Shown piece after piece: positions 35,306 through 43,256 of a stretch of DNA of 64,000 bases; within the stretch, counting starts at the first letter, position 1, and the number at the start of each line of letters is the position of its first letter. Made by a program: the position numbers and the translations under genes. The stretch covers positions 1,488,001-1,552,000 of the forward strand of contig CP102255.1 in NCBI GenBank assembly GCA_025146135.1, given 5' to 3'. The notes below the pieces were generated by a model that did no database searches, was not told the origin of the DNA, and worked only from the letters and a program-made list of their open reading frames with translations. The stretch is from Anaerotruncus colihominis. GTDB taxonomy: Bacteria > Bacillota > Clostridia > Oscillospirales > Ruminococcaceae.

Positions 35306-36186
35306 ATGTGCTTGGAATTAAATGATTTGACATATTCGTTGGAGGCTTCTGCTACACGATTTGTATTTTATCAGGGATTTAATGATGTTAATTTATTTGT
35401 AGAGGATAAGGGGGCAGAATATGAATATGAATCGATATTTAAAAGACTTTTAGAGGATAAGTTTTGTATCAGAGCAATTTTCTCACTAGGTGGAAAATCT
35501 AACGTGAAAAAGCTATATAGAGAGTTCGGAAACAATACAGGAGGGGTTAAAAATTATTATATCGTTGATGGGGATTTTGATCGATATATAGATTCAGAAT
35601 CTATGATTCAGACAGTTGTTTCGTATATTTAAAAGCGTATAATTTAGAAAATTATTTTTTGGATGAATACGCTTGTGAACAGTTTTCAAAAAGTAGATTA
35701 AAATGCTTGGATCATGAGGTAAAAACAAGAGTGAATTTTTTAGATTGGAGAAAAAAGATTGTGAACCAATCAAAAAAATTATTTTTATGCTATTGTTTTA
35801 TTCAAAAGTACTATCCACATATACAAACTTGTTCATGGTCGCCTTACTTATTCATAGATGATACTACTGGATTTGAAAGAGAGGATGGGACTTTTCAGCG
35901 GTATTGGAAGTCTGTGTTAGAGCTGGACCCCTCTGCCGAGATCAAGATAAAAGAATTGGCTGATGTTTATGAAAGGGTGAATGGAAAGGACTATTTTAAC
36001 CTGATTTGCGGGAAGTTCTTATTTTGCAGCCTTTATAGCTATTTGAGAGCTGTTATAGGTCACAAATTTGAAAAATTGGATTTAAGGTGGTATTTACTAA
36101 ATCATTTTGATATTTCAAGTCTTTTTTATGTAAAAACAGCTATTTTATCCGATTCTTTTCATGAGGAACCAATCGCTGTTGGGTAA
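35306..36186 (+). pseudogene. DUF4435 (AriB-like, Toprim) protein gene interrupted by a frameshift
   Basis: The ATG lies one base after the ATPase stop. The first frame (108 residues) carries VEDKGAEYEYE, FSLGGKSNVKKLY and VDGDFD, the acidic Toprim-like residues of DUF4435. It hits a stop at 35,630. In the next frame, with no gap, the family continues as VYLKAYNLENYFLDE and runs to 36,186, giving about 290 residues in all, a normal size. One missing or extra base near 35,615-35,632 splits the gene. I see no classical slippery heptamer there, so this looks like a mutation (or a read error). If real, the effector of the defence pair is disabled. Confidence 0.7.
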
Positions 36187-36268
36187 GACTGTGTGCAGTA
36201 ACAGTGTATTTTTGTATAGTCTGAATATTGTCGCCGTACTTTGAGCCTAAGTGTTACACATATGGGGT

Positions 36269-36300
36269 AAGATGCTGGTTTTCCAGCATCTTAATTTTTT
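36269..36300 (+). terminator. Intrinsic terminator of the ATPase/DUF4435 pair
   Basis: AAGATGCTGG pairs exactly with CCAGCATCTT around TTTT and is followed by AATTTTTT, a textbook terminator about 80 bases after the DUF4435 stop. Confidence 0.85.
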
Positions 36301-36514
36301 ATAAATTTAAATAAGAATTAAGGCGGTGCTTCAGGTCATTATATTGGTTCTTGTGTCGGTGCAGTGTCCTGGATGAGATGAGCATGTAAAGATGCGATCA
36401 ACAAGGGCGGGTTGGATACAGCTAATTGAGAGAGTATTGCATGAGTTTGGCAGAAAGCATTGAAGTGATTGAGCAGCCGTGTGACGGCATGTATTGGAAG
36501 TTGCCGTAGTAGGG

Positions 36515-36722
36515 CATTACTGTGCCTTCGTAGATTTGCGTAGATTTTCATTTAGTGAAAAATATAAGGATTGGATAGATGCAGTTGATGTAGTACGATT
36601 TAAAAAAGTCTATTGTGTATCTTAGAAAACCAGTAAACGGTTTAGAAGTACCTCCTTGGAATTTTGCTAAAATGATGTTCGAAGATACAACAAATACGTT
36701 TAGCTTGGAATATCTTTATTAA
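36515..36722 (+). pseudogene. Decayed gene fragment, unrecognised
   Basis: Two frames joined by a single-base shift near 36,605 read as one protein end: RRFSFSEKYKDWIDAVDVV, then SIVYLRKPVNGLEVPPWNF and FEDTTNTFSLEYLY before a TAA. No start codon with a ribosome binding site is visible. Family unknown. The 200 bases to its left (36,301-36,515) hold nothing I can support. Confidence 0.4.
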
Positions 36723-36736
36723 CTGGTGGTGAGCTA

Positions 36737-37054
36737 TTGATTACGCATGTAATAACAGAAGATTCTGGTTCTGGTAATAAGTTCTGGGCGGAAGTATTCG
36801 GATACTTACTAGGAGATTCCTGTAGGATATACACATCATGTGGAATAACCAATATCGGAAAGAAATTTGGAGAGCTATTAGTGTCTATTAGTATTCATAA
36901 CAACGAGGGTGATACAGTTCAGACGTTTAGTGGTAGATTAAGTTCTATTAAATCTGGATACTGATATCTAGGGTTCATAGACGAAGACAATGTTGAACAT
37001 GAGATCTGTTATACTGATTATATTTCAGTTAAGCGGGATGAAGTTACAGAGTAG
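36737..37054 (+). pseudogene. Decayed paralogue of the following small membrane-protein gene
   Basis: The frame reads VSISIHNNEGDTVQTFSGRL, then an in-frame TGA at 36,962, then FIDEDNVEHEICYTDY to a TAG at 37,052. This aligns closely with the C-terminal half of the next gene (VSIYNSDGDVIQTFTGRLGS, YVDEDNVEHNIYLNDY). In the alignment the TGA stands where the paralogue has Gly, as expected from GGA to TGA. The N-terminal half does not match the membrane part of the paralogue. Confidence 0.65.
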
Positions 37055-37219
37055 CAAGCCGGGTGGACAGAACAACAAACGGAGTTAAAAAAAACTTCAC
37101 GCAATAAAGAGTTTTGTTTATGTGTCAGATGGAATATTAACATTTTCATTTATGTAACATATATCAGATATTCTTCTGAAAAAGTGAAATTGTTGTAATA
37201 TAAGGGGTGTGACTAAACT

Positions 37220-37618
37220 TTGAAATACGATATATTTATTAGGTTTGGGCTAGCTATTTCAGCTTTTTTGTGCATTTTACCGTTAGTTATTCAGGCTTGT
37301 GCATTGGAGTTTTGGCAAAAAAAGAAAGTGTTAAGACATGTCGTTAACTGCGTTATAGTATTTCCATCATTGATATTAACTATGTGGCTGGGGTTTAAGT
37401 ACATGAACCCGTCGGATGCGTACAACGAGGCAAGTAATAGTATAGTGCCTGTTAGTATTTACAATAGTGATGGTGACGTGATTCAAACTTTTACTGGAAG
37501 ATTGGGTTCTATAAAATATGGAGATGGGTATGTAAGATACGTTGATGAAGACAATGTCGAACATAATATCTATTTAAATGATTACGCATTGATTGGAATA
37601 GGTGAGGTTATAGAATGA
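37220..37618 (+). CDS. Small membrane protein with a C-terminal beta-hairpin domain
   Basis: The TTG at 37,220 follows AAGGGGTG; no other start fits. The 132-residue protein has two hydrophobic helices (about residues 7-27 and 40-58) and a C-terminal part with the pattern VSIYNSDGDVIQTFTGRLGS...DEDNVEHNIYL. Short domains of this sort (a string VSIY..DG..I..F.G......G) are seen in small phage and integrative-element proteins of Firmicutes, but I know no function. A decayed paralogue lies directly upstream, so the gene was duplicated. Confidence 0.55.
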   Translation: MKYDIFIRFGLAISAFLCILPLVIQACALEFWQKKKVLRHVVNCVIVFPSLILTMWLGFKYMNPSDAYNEASNSIVPVSIYNSDGDVIQTFTGRLGSIKYGDGYVRYVDEDNVEHNIYLNDYALIGIGEVIE

Positions 37619-37634
37619 GAAACAAGGTGGTATT

Positions 37635-37912
37635 ATGAATAGCAAAAACGAAATTAATATTTTGAGCAAGCAATAAAGACATACGGGGAAGAAGCCCAGG
37701 TGAAGATGGTTCTCGAAGAGGTCGCAGAATTGCAGAAAGAGATCTGCAAACTATGGCGTGGGAGAGACAATATACAAGCAATTGCTGAGGAAGTGGCTGA
37801 TGTGGGAATAATGTTGGATCAACTCAAGCTTATTCTTGACATCACAGAAGATGTACAGCAGTTTAGAGAGAAAAAGATTACAAGGCTAAAAGAAAGACTT
37901 GGCGTTGAGTAG
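37635..37912 (+). pseudogene. MazG-like nucleotide pyrophosphohydrolase gene with an N-terminal frameshift
   Basis: From ATG 37,635 (after AAGGTGG) the frame reads MNSKNEINIL and soon stops; a shift of one base near 37,661 restores EQAIKTYGEEAQVKMVLEEV and the rest to 37,912. The total of about 92 residues and the EEVAELQKEI...EEVADV helices with their acidic metal-binding residues match the MazG-like/all-alpha NTP pyrophosphohydrolases common in phages and mobile elements. A single lost G (TTGGAG to TTGAG) would explain the break. Translation from a later ATG (37,700) would give 70 residues that retain the metal site, so partial function is possible. Confidence 0.6.
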
Positions 37913-37957
37913 ATGGCGCTTTTTTGGTATAATGAATAAAAAGCATTGTGAGGTGAC

Positions 37958-39097
37958 ATGATGTATACCCTTATGAATAAAGACGTACCGCTTATTGACT
38001 TCCATTGGGAGAGGGATGTGTTTACTGGTTGGCGTGAACATATTGATAAAGTGTACTTGCAGCCATGGTTTATCAGAGATTTTCATACATGGCTAGAATA
38101 TAGAAGTATTACTAAGCACAGAGAGCATATGGATACATTGTTGTCAAGCCTTGGGCTTAGAGATACTAAAGGTATCATAGACTTTTCTAAAGGGTTATCA
38201 CTAACAGATACTCTTTGGGTTAATCAAGACGACAAATACACTTGGGACAAGGTTAATCTATTTGATAATGAGTTCGATGAGGTGATCGAGAAGATCGCTT
38301 TCGATGGCGGAATGTACGGGCAGCATTTTTCTACAACATCACCAGAGTTCGGAACAAACGGAACATATGCAAAGTGCTGGCATAGGGAAGAGGACGGTAA
38401 GATTTATCTGTATAAACAGGGATCGTCTGGTGCTGCAAACGCAGGTAAAGAAGTTTATAGCGAGATGTATGCGTCACAAATATTGGATATACTTGGGTAT
38501 AATCATGCGAGGTATGATATTATAAAATACAGGGGGCATTTGGTATCACGATGTGAACTGTTTACAACTAAGTCGGAAATGCTGCTACCGGTTGAGGTTT
38601 TTGCTGTTGACAAGAGATTCGAGTTTGAGGATTTGGTAGATATCTGCAGAAAGAATGGTATGATTGCACAGCTTTCAGAGTATCTGATAACAGATGCGTT
38701 AATTCTTAACGAGGACAGGCATTTTGGTAATTTTGGTGTGATATGCGATGCAGATACATTTGAGATAAAAGGTATGGCGCCAATATATGATAATGGTGTG
38801 TCACTTCTATGTTATTATCATGTAGATCCAAGATACCCGGCTTCGAATCCTGGCACAATGCTTGAGTATGCTACGACTAGGTATCCAAGATTGTACAGAG
38901 ATTTTATCTCTGGAGCTAAAGAAATTGCTACATCAGAACAGTTGTCACATTTAAAAGTTCTGAATGGGTTCAAGTTTGATACATCTGGAAATTATAATCT
39001 TCCCAAAGATAGAGTAGAGCAGCTCGAGGAGATCGTACAGATACAAGTGGATCATCTGCTTAACGAGGCGAAGAACTGCAATTCAAGATGGGACTAA
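37958..39097 (+). CDS. Second orphan HipA-like protein kinase
   Basis: The ATG follows GTGAGGTGAC. The 379-residue protein has the HipA kinase core, NEDRHFGNFG at residues 251-260 (D253, N258) and YDNG with D278. It also has the N-terminal domain seen in the first HipA-like protein (GLSLTDTLWV...YTWDKVNLFDNEF). No HipB-like repressor gene is adjacent. The stop overlaps a small broken frame. In clostridial elements such stand-alone HipA-like kinases are frequent, but their targets are not known to me. It could act as a toxin, in defence, or in host signalling. Confidence 0.75.
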   Translation: MMYTLMNKDVPLIDFHWERDVFTGWREHIDKVYLQPWFIRDFHTWLEYRSITKHREHMDTLLSSLGLRDTKGIIDFSKGLSLTDTLWVNQDDKYTWDKVNLFDNEFDEVIEKIAFDGGMYGQHFSTTSPEFGTNGTYAKCWHREEDGKIYLYKQGSSGAANAGKEVYSEMYASQILDILGYNHARYDIIKYRGHLVSRCELFTTKSEMLLPVEVFAVDKRFEFEDLVDICRKNGMIAQLSEYLITDALILNEDRHFGNFGVICDADTFEIKGMAPIYDNGVSLLCYYHVDPRYPASNPGTMLEYATTRYPRLYRDFISGAKEIATSEQLSHLKVLNGFKFDTSGNYNLPKDRVEQLEEIVQIQVDHLLNEAKNCNSRWD

Positions 39098-39216
39098 AAG
39101 AAATCAAAGTACAAGTGTACTATCCTCAATGAAATATTAGCTATGTAAAAATACTTAGGCAGTTTTTGGATGATATAGCTTTTGATTTGGCAGAAGATAT
39201 AGCGGCTCAATATTAA
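39088..39216 (+). pseudogene. Small gene (42 residues) with an in-frame TGA
   Basis: The ATG overlaps the end of the HipA-like gene by 10 bases. The frame reads MGLKEIKVQVYYPQ, a TGA at 39,130, then NISYVKILRQFLDDIAFDLA and ends at TAA 39,214. The continuity of sense on both sides of the TGA suggests a point mutation in a small real gene. Family unknown. Confidence 0.45.
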
Positions 39217-39219
39217 ACT

Positions 39220-39256
39220 AAGAAACATGGCACCCATTTCGGGAGCCATGTTTCTT
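39220..39256 (+). terminator. Intrinsic terminator
   Basis: AAGAAACATGGC pairs exactly with GCCATGTTTCTT around a 13-base loop and is followed by TATATG. It ends the kinase unit. Confidence 0.65.
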
Positions 39257-39347
39257 TATATGGGGATAGGTACTTTTTTACCAATTATGGAGAAACTTAT
39301 ATTGTTTCCATAGTTGGGGATATAGATATGGAATCATTTTATTAGGG

Positions 39348-39992
39348 CTAACACAAATTATTGTGGCAGAGGAGGTATAATGTGAAAGAATTATCAGAGG
39401 TTATATACAAAGTAAAGACACACCCATTTATATGGATATGTAGCCCACAGGTGGAAGTTTTGTAGCTTTTGTAGTGCATACTCTTAAGTGAATCTGTTAT
39501 TTCTTCCCACGGCATGTCATTTTGATGAAATTGAAGCGTTGCTGGATGCGTAACTATTTCAATGCCTTTGGATAAGCTATTATCAGACTTGATATAGATA
39601 AGTTCTTGCTTACTGTTGATAAGCTTTAATAATTTACTTGCTTTCGGGTTTGACTTGCCGCCGCCATCTGCTTCTGGTTCAACTCCATAAAATTTCATTG
39701 TGGATTTGTCACCGTAGAATAATGGAAATTTTTTGTGCCTGTGAGGTAATATCGAGCTGCTGCCTGTGTAGCTAAAACAGGTGTCACAGTAGACCAGCCT
39801 GGAGTCATCAAGGTGATACGGCTCTCCTTTGTTAATTTCAGACATACACTCGCTGCAGTACAGCGATGCATCATTCGCAAAATTATTTGATTTTTTAAGG
39901 CAATCATCGCAAATAAATGGACTGATTTGATTGGATTTGTATGGTTTCTCACAAATATCGCATATCGTTATTACCTCTCGCTGTTGTTTCAT
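39348..39992 (-). pseudogene. 3'-truncated zinc-ribbon amidoligase-like gene
   Basis: On the minus strand the 214-residue frame starts with a cysteine-rich module (C11, C14, C28, C31, C46, C49, C69, C72; up to two zinc ribbons). It then enters an Amidoligase_2-type domain: FYGVEPEADGG, IYIKSDNSL, GIEIVTHPATL and TCGLHIHIN. These are the metal and nucleotide motifs of a COOH-NH2 ligase fold. Family members continue for 100 residues or more after HIHIN; here the sequence turns at once into an unrelated hydrophobic tail (GCVFTLYITSDNSF...). The break falls near 39,420. The protein is probably inactive. Confidence 0.6.
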
Positions 39993-40449
39993 TGAATCAC
40001 CTCAATAATTGTTTTATGAAATAACCAATGGTATAAGACGTTTATAAATAAGTTGCGGATAAGTATCACTGCACTTTTATTCGACGGATGTCACTGGCGC
40101 GGTGGCATTAGAGGTAAGATACACGGCATCTTATTTTGTTCAAGTAACTTTTCCTATTTTTTACAATAAACTTCCCCGGAAAAATAAATCCCGTTTGGTA
40201 TATTGCCAAACGGGATTTAATGTTATATGGCCTTTTCACAATTTAGACTACAGAAGTAGGGGTACTAAAGTAAATTTAGACACTAAACTTGAGATTGATG
40301 TACGAAGGGGGATAATAATCGAGGAAGACACATAAATTGTTGCTGTTTTCGCAATTACACAGGAATATTTTGTCGGAAGAAAAGTAAAGAGACAATAGTT
40401 TATATAGCATATGTGCAGAGGAAGATTTTGATAGGTTGGGGGCGATTTG
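39993..40449. other. Gene-free stretch with one terminator
   Basis: Apart from the hairpin at 40,185-40,219 no feature is supported. Frames on both strands are short and lack ribosome binding sites. A promoter for the excisionase-like gene may lie here, but I could not assign one. Confidence 0.4.
40185..40219. terminator. Hairpin, probable terminator
   Basis: TAAATCCCGTTTGGTA pairs with TGCCAAACGGGATTTA (one wobble) around a 3-base loop. Flanking A/T runs allow termination in either direction; it would protect the integrase unit from transcription coming from its left. Confidence 0.6.
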
Positions 40450-40650
40450 ATGTACAAGAAGACAAATTTTTGCCAAGAAGACTCACAGGTGTATGTTCCA
40501 GAGGATCTACAGATTAAATTAAAGATGTGCAAGAGTACAGTTTATGAGTTCTTAAAAAATGTATATGAGACTGGCGAGCCATTTAAGGTAATTAAAATAG
40601 GAAAACTATACAGAATACCAAAGAAGTCTTTTGATGAGTGGCTCGGGTAG
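40450..40650 (+). CDS. Excisionase-like helix-turn-helix protein
   Basis: ATG 40,450 follows GGGGGCG. The 66-residue protein has the MerR-like excisionase fold pattern: MCKSTVYEFLKNVYETGEPF as helix-turn-helix and KIGKLYRIPKKSFDEWL as the wing and last helix. Such proteins bind att-site arms and direct integrase towards excision, or act as small regulators. It lies 61 bases before two integrase genes, the usual place for a xis gene. Confidence 0.75.
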   Translation: MYKKTNFCQEDSQVYVPEDLQIKLKMCKSTVYEFLKNVYETGEPFKVIKIGKLYRIPKKSFDEWLG

Positions 40651-40711
40651 CGAAGGGCAGAGCAATTGTGACTGTAATATAGGTAAATCCGATGAGTGAT
40701 TGGAGGTTTAA

Positions 40712-41899
40712 ATGAGTAAAATGAAGCCAAGCGTAGTAAACTTTGACGGTGAAAGGTGGTATTATCGAAAACGTGAGTTAGTTGGATTTACAGTTAAATA
40801 CGGTAAAGTTAGTGGTTTCTCCTCAAAGGAGGAGGCGTGCGCAGCAAGAGATGCTTCTGATGCTGCATTTCAGGCACAGCTAACACAGTTATATGGTAAG
40901 CATCCAGAAGATGTGTTATTTGTCGATTTTATGATATTTTGGGTATATCAGGTATATTTTCCGACTGTGTCATATGCAACGCAGAGTATTTACGATTACG
41001 TAGTTCATAGTTATATTTTGCAGATTTCGGATAGTGCTATGAAGCTGCTTTCAGTGAGTACAAAGATCATAAACGATATGCTGGTAAGAGCATCAAAACG
41101 TAGTAATACAGCTGCCGAGAAGGTTAGGGAGGTTCTCAATTCTGTATTTAACGGAGCAATAGCACAGGGGTTGTTAGCAGAGAATCCTGTTGAGAATTCA
41201 AAAAGATATAGGCGGGATATACCAGATATAAAGCTACTAAGTAAGGATGAGCTTCATTTGTTCTTGAACACGGCTAAGAATTATGAGATTTGTTTCCTTG
41301 AAATATTGCTTGCCTTATTTGGAGGACTTAGAAGAGGTGAGATTGCTGGGTTACATATTTCCGATTTTGATTTTGAGCGGGAAACTGTATTTATACAGCG
41401 TCAGTTAGTGTGGGAGTATGATTGGGTGGATGGGAAAAGGAGTAATGGCCATTGGGTTGTAAAGCCGCCTAAGACGGAAAGCGGAATTCGTATTTTAACG
41501 CTTCCTTCTGTTATTTTTTCAGTTTTGAGACGCAGAATACAGCGAATAGAGGAAGATAAACGAAAATACGGTAATAGATATAGGGATTCTGGATATATTT
41601 CTTGCAATGAGATGGGATATCCAAGGGAATATAGTTTTTTGACTGCTAAGATGAAAAAGATTTGCTTGCAGTTGGGACTATCCGTTATATCTGCGCATGA
41701 TCTTAGGCATATGTTTGCAACATTTTTAGTGGAGAAAGGTGAATCAATACATTATCTTAGCGCACTTATGGGGCATAAATCTGAGGAGACAACGTTTGTA
41801 GTGTATTGCGGCATTATGGAGGGACTCAAGCAGGTTTCTAAGACTATGAATACGCTTTTCTCTGAATCTCTTTCAGAGGGTGAGCAGCATGCTGTATGA
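40712..41899 (+). CDS. Tyrosine recombinase 1 (phage/ICE-type integrase)
   Basis: The 395-residue protein has an N-terminal arm-binding part, a SAM-like core-binding domain (about 70-160) and a catalytic domain with Arg207 (GGLRRGEIAGL), His329-x-x-Arg332 (HDLRH), His355 (MGHKS) and the nucleophile Tyr365 (VVYCG). All active-site residues are present. The ATG follows TTGGAGG. Its end overlaps the second recombinase gene, so the two are coupled. The pair probably catalyses insertion and excision of the accessory DNA to its left. Confidence 0.9.
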   Translation: MSKMKPSVVNFDGERWYYRKRELVGFTVKYGKVSGFSSKEEACAARDASDAAFQAQLTQLYGKHPEDVLFVDFMIFWVYQVYFPTVSYATQSIYDYVVHSYILQISDSAMKLLSVSTKIINDMLVRASKRSNTAAEKVREVLNSVFNGAIAQGLLAENPVENSKRYRRDIPDIKLLSKDELHLFLNTAKNYEICFLEILLALFGGLRRGEIAGLHISDFDFERETVFIQRQLVWEYDWVDGKRSNGHWVVKPPKTESGIRILTLPSVIFSVLRRRIQRIEEDKRKYGNRYRDSGYISCNEMGYPREYSFLTAKMKKICLQLGLSVISAHDLRHMFATFLVEKGESIHYLSALMGHKSEETTFVVYCGIMEGLKQVSKTMNTLFSESLSEGEQHAV

Positions 41900-43202
41900 T
41901 TATGGCTCGATTATAGATTGGGATGTAAAATCACCATTCAAGTTAAAAGGAAAGTACGCATTTAGGATATTTTTGACTTTTGAAAAACACGATAAGGTAG
42001 TTGTTCAGCAGAGAGGCGGATTTTCTACAAAAAGTCAGGCTAATAAAGCAAGGGACAAGACAATAGCGGAGTTACATTACGGTAAGTATGTATATCAGCC
42101 GCGATGCAAGCTTGGTGAGTATATGGATTGGTGGCTGGAAAATGTAGTTAAGAGAGAGCATAAGGCAAATACATATGATAGCTATTATTATCAGACAAAG
42201 AATCATATAAAGCCAACGATTGGGAGTGTATGGTTGCAAGATTTAAATCAGTCACATTTAACAAAGGCATTATCTTCAATAGCTTCAAGCGTGTCATTAG
42301 GGGTAGCAAAACAAGATCTTGTGATTCTTAGAAGTGCCCTAGTATTTGCAGAAGTTGAGGGTTTGGTGTCCGTTAATCCTGCAAAGAATTACAAATTGCC
42401 TGTCGCATTGCGCGGAACGCCTACGTCTGCGACAGATAATAAAATCCATATAGACACATCGAGTACTCTTTCTTTTGACCAGGTAATACGGTTATTGCTT
42501 GCAAGTGTAGATTCTCCAATTTTTATGGAAGTCTTGTTTGCTGTTTGTATGGGTTTACGTAAAAGTGAGATTATCGGGATTAAGTATAGCGGCATTGATT
42601 TCACAAGGCGAGTACTTTCGATAAGAAGACAACTGGGGAAGGATTATACTAAACCTCCGGAACAGATTGATGTGAAACAGGTAACTAGGCAGGAGATTAA
42701 TCCTAAAACAAAATCAAGCAGCCGGGAGCTTATAATACCAGACTGCGTCTTTGCGGCTATTCTTGAGAAGAGAAAGTGGTATGAGGCAGCGATGCGTAGG
42801 CGCAGTGGCTATTTTCAGGATCTCGATTTTGTTTGTTGTTCTTCTTATGGGAGGCCGAGGAGCCGGGCATATATTTTTGAACCATTTAAGAAGTTACTTG
42901 CAAAATGTGGCCTGCCAAATGTAGAATGGCGTAGTCTAAGAAGGACACATGCTACATTGTTATATAACAATAACGTATCGCTAAAGGCCATATCAGTAGC
43001 TTTGGGGCATGCAACTCAGGCTGTATCGGTCGAACATTATATTGATAGGAGGCCAATTTTGATACCGAAGGCCGCAAAAAATATGGATGAATTTGTAAAT
43101 GATTTGTTGCCAGATTGGGAGACACTTTTCGAAAAAAGAGTACTGACTGGGATTAGCAATGGGGATATTGATAAGGGTTTATTGAAAGCTTGTACACTAT
43201 AA
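41889..43202 (+). CDS. Tyrosine recombinase 2, overlapping the first
   Basis: ATG 41,889 (or GTG 41,880) lies inside the end of recombinase 1. The 437-residue protein has a DUF-type AP2-like arm-binding N-terminus (FRIFLTFEKHDKVVVQQRGG...), a core-binding domain, and a catalytic domain with Arg224 (MGLRKSEIIG), Arg351, His374 (LGHAT) and Tyr384 (VEHYID). The first residue of the HxxR box is Arg348 (RSLRRTHA) instead of His. Some active recombinases tolerate this change. Two adjacent, divergent recombinases recall multi-recombinase modules, but there is no third gene as in RIT elements. Confidence 0.88.
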   Translation: MLYDYGSIIDWDVKSPFKLKGKYAFRIFLTFEKHDKVVVQQRGGFSTKSQANKARDKTIAELHYGKYVYQPRCKLGEYMDWWLENVVKREHKANTYDSYYYQTKNHIKPTIGSVWLQDLNQSHLTKALSSIASSVSLGVAKQDLVILRSALVFAEVEGLVSVNPAKNYKLPVALRGTPTSATDNKIHIDTSSTLSFDQVIRLLLASVDSPIFMEVLFAVCMGLRKSEIIGIKYSGIDFTRRVLSIRRQLGKDYTKPPEQIDVKQVTRQEINPKTKSSSRELIIPDCVFAAILEKRKWYEAAMRRRSGYFQDLDFVCCSSYGRPRSRAYIFEPFKKLLAKCGLPNVEWRSLRRTHATLLYNNNVSLKAISVALGHATQAVSVEHYIDRRPILIPKAAKNMDEFVNDLLPDWETLFEKRVLTGISNGDIDKGLLKACTL

Positions 43203-43227
43203 TAGTAGATGTTTTCAATAATCAGTA

Positions 43228-43256
43228 TTGATTGATAGTAGAGAAGATAGTATAAT
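43228..43256 (+). promoter_or_regulatory. uvrB: Strong sigma-A-type promoter ahead of uvrB
   Basis: TTGATT (43,228-43,233) and a perfect TATAAT (43,251-43,256) are 17 bases apart, 25 bases after the recombinase 2 stop. Transcription would start near 43,263 and leave a leader of about 115 bases before the uvrB GTG. I see no clear Gram-positive LexA box. Confidence 0.7.

Noticed and set aside
35600-35640. Programmed frameshift joining the two halves of the DUF4435 gene
   Set aside because: The overlap reads TCGTATATTTAAAAGCG and has no X-XXY-YYZ heptamer in the right phase, and no obvious stimulatory stem follows. A mutation or sequence error is simpler.
36339-36551. 70-residue minus-strand frame
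   Set aside because: It overlaps plus-strand coding relics, lacks a ribosome binding site and has no family signal.
40712-43202. Recombinase-in-trio (RIT) element
   Set aside because: Only two recombinases are present, with an excisionase-like gene in place of a third; no flanking RIT-type repeats seen.
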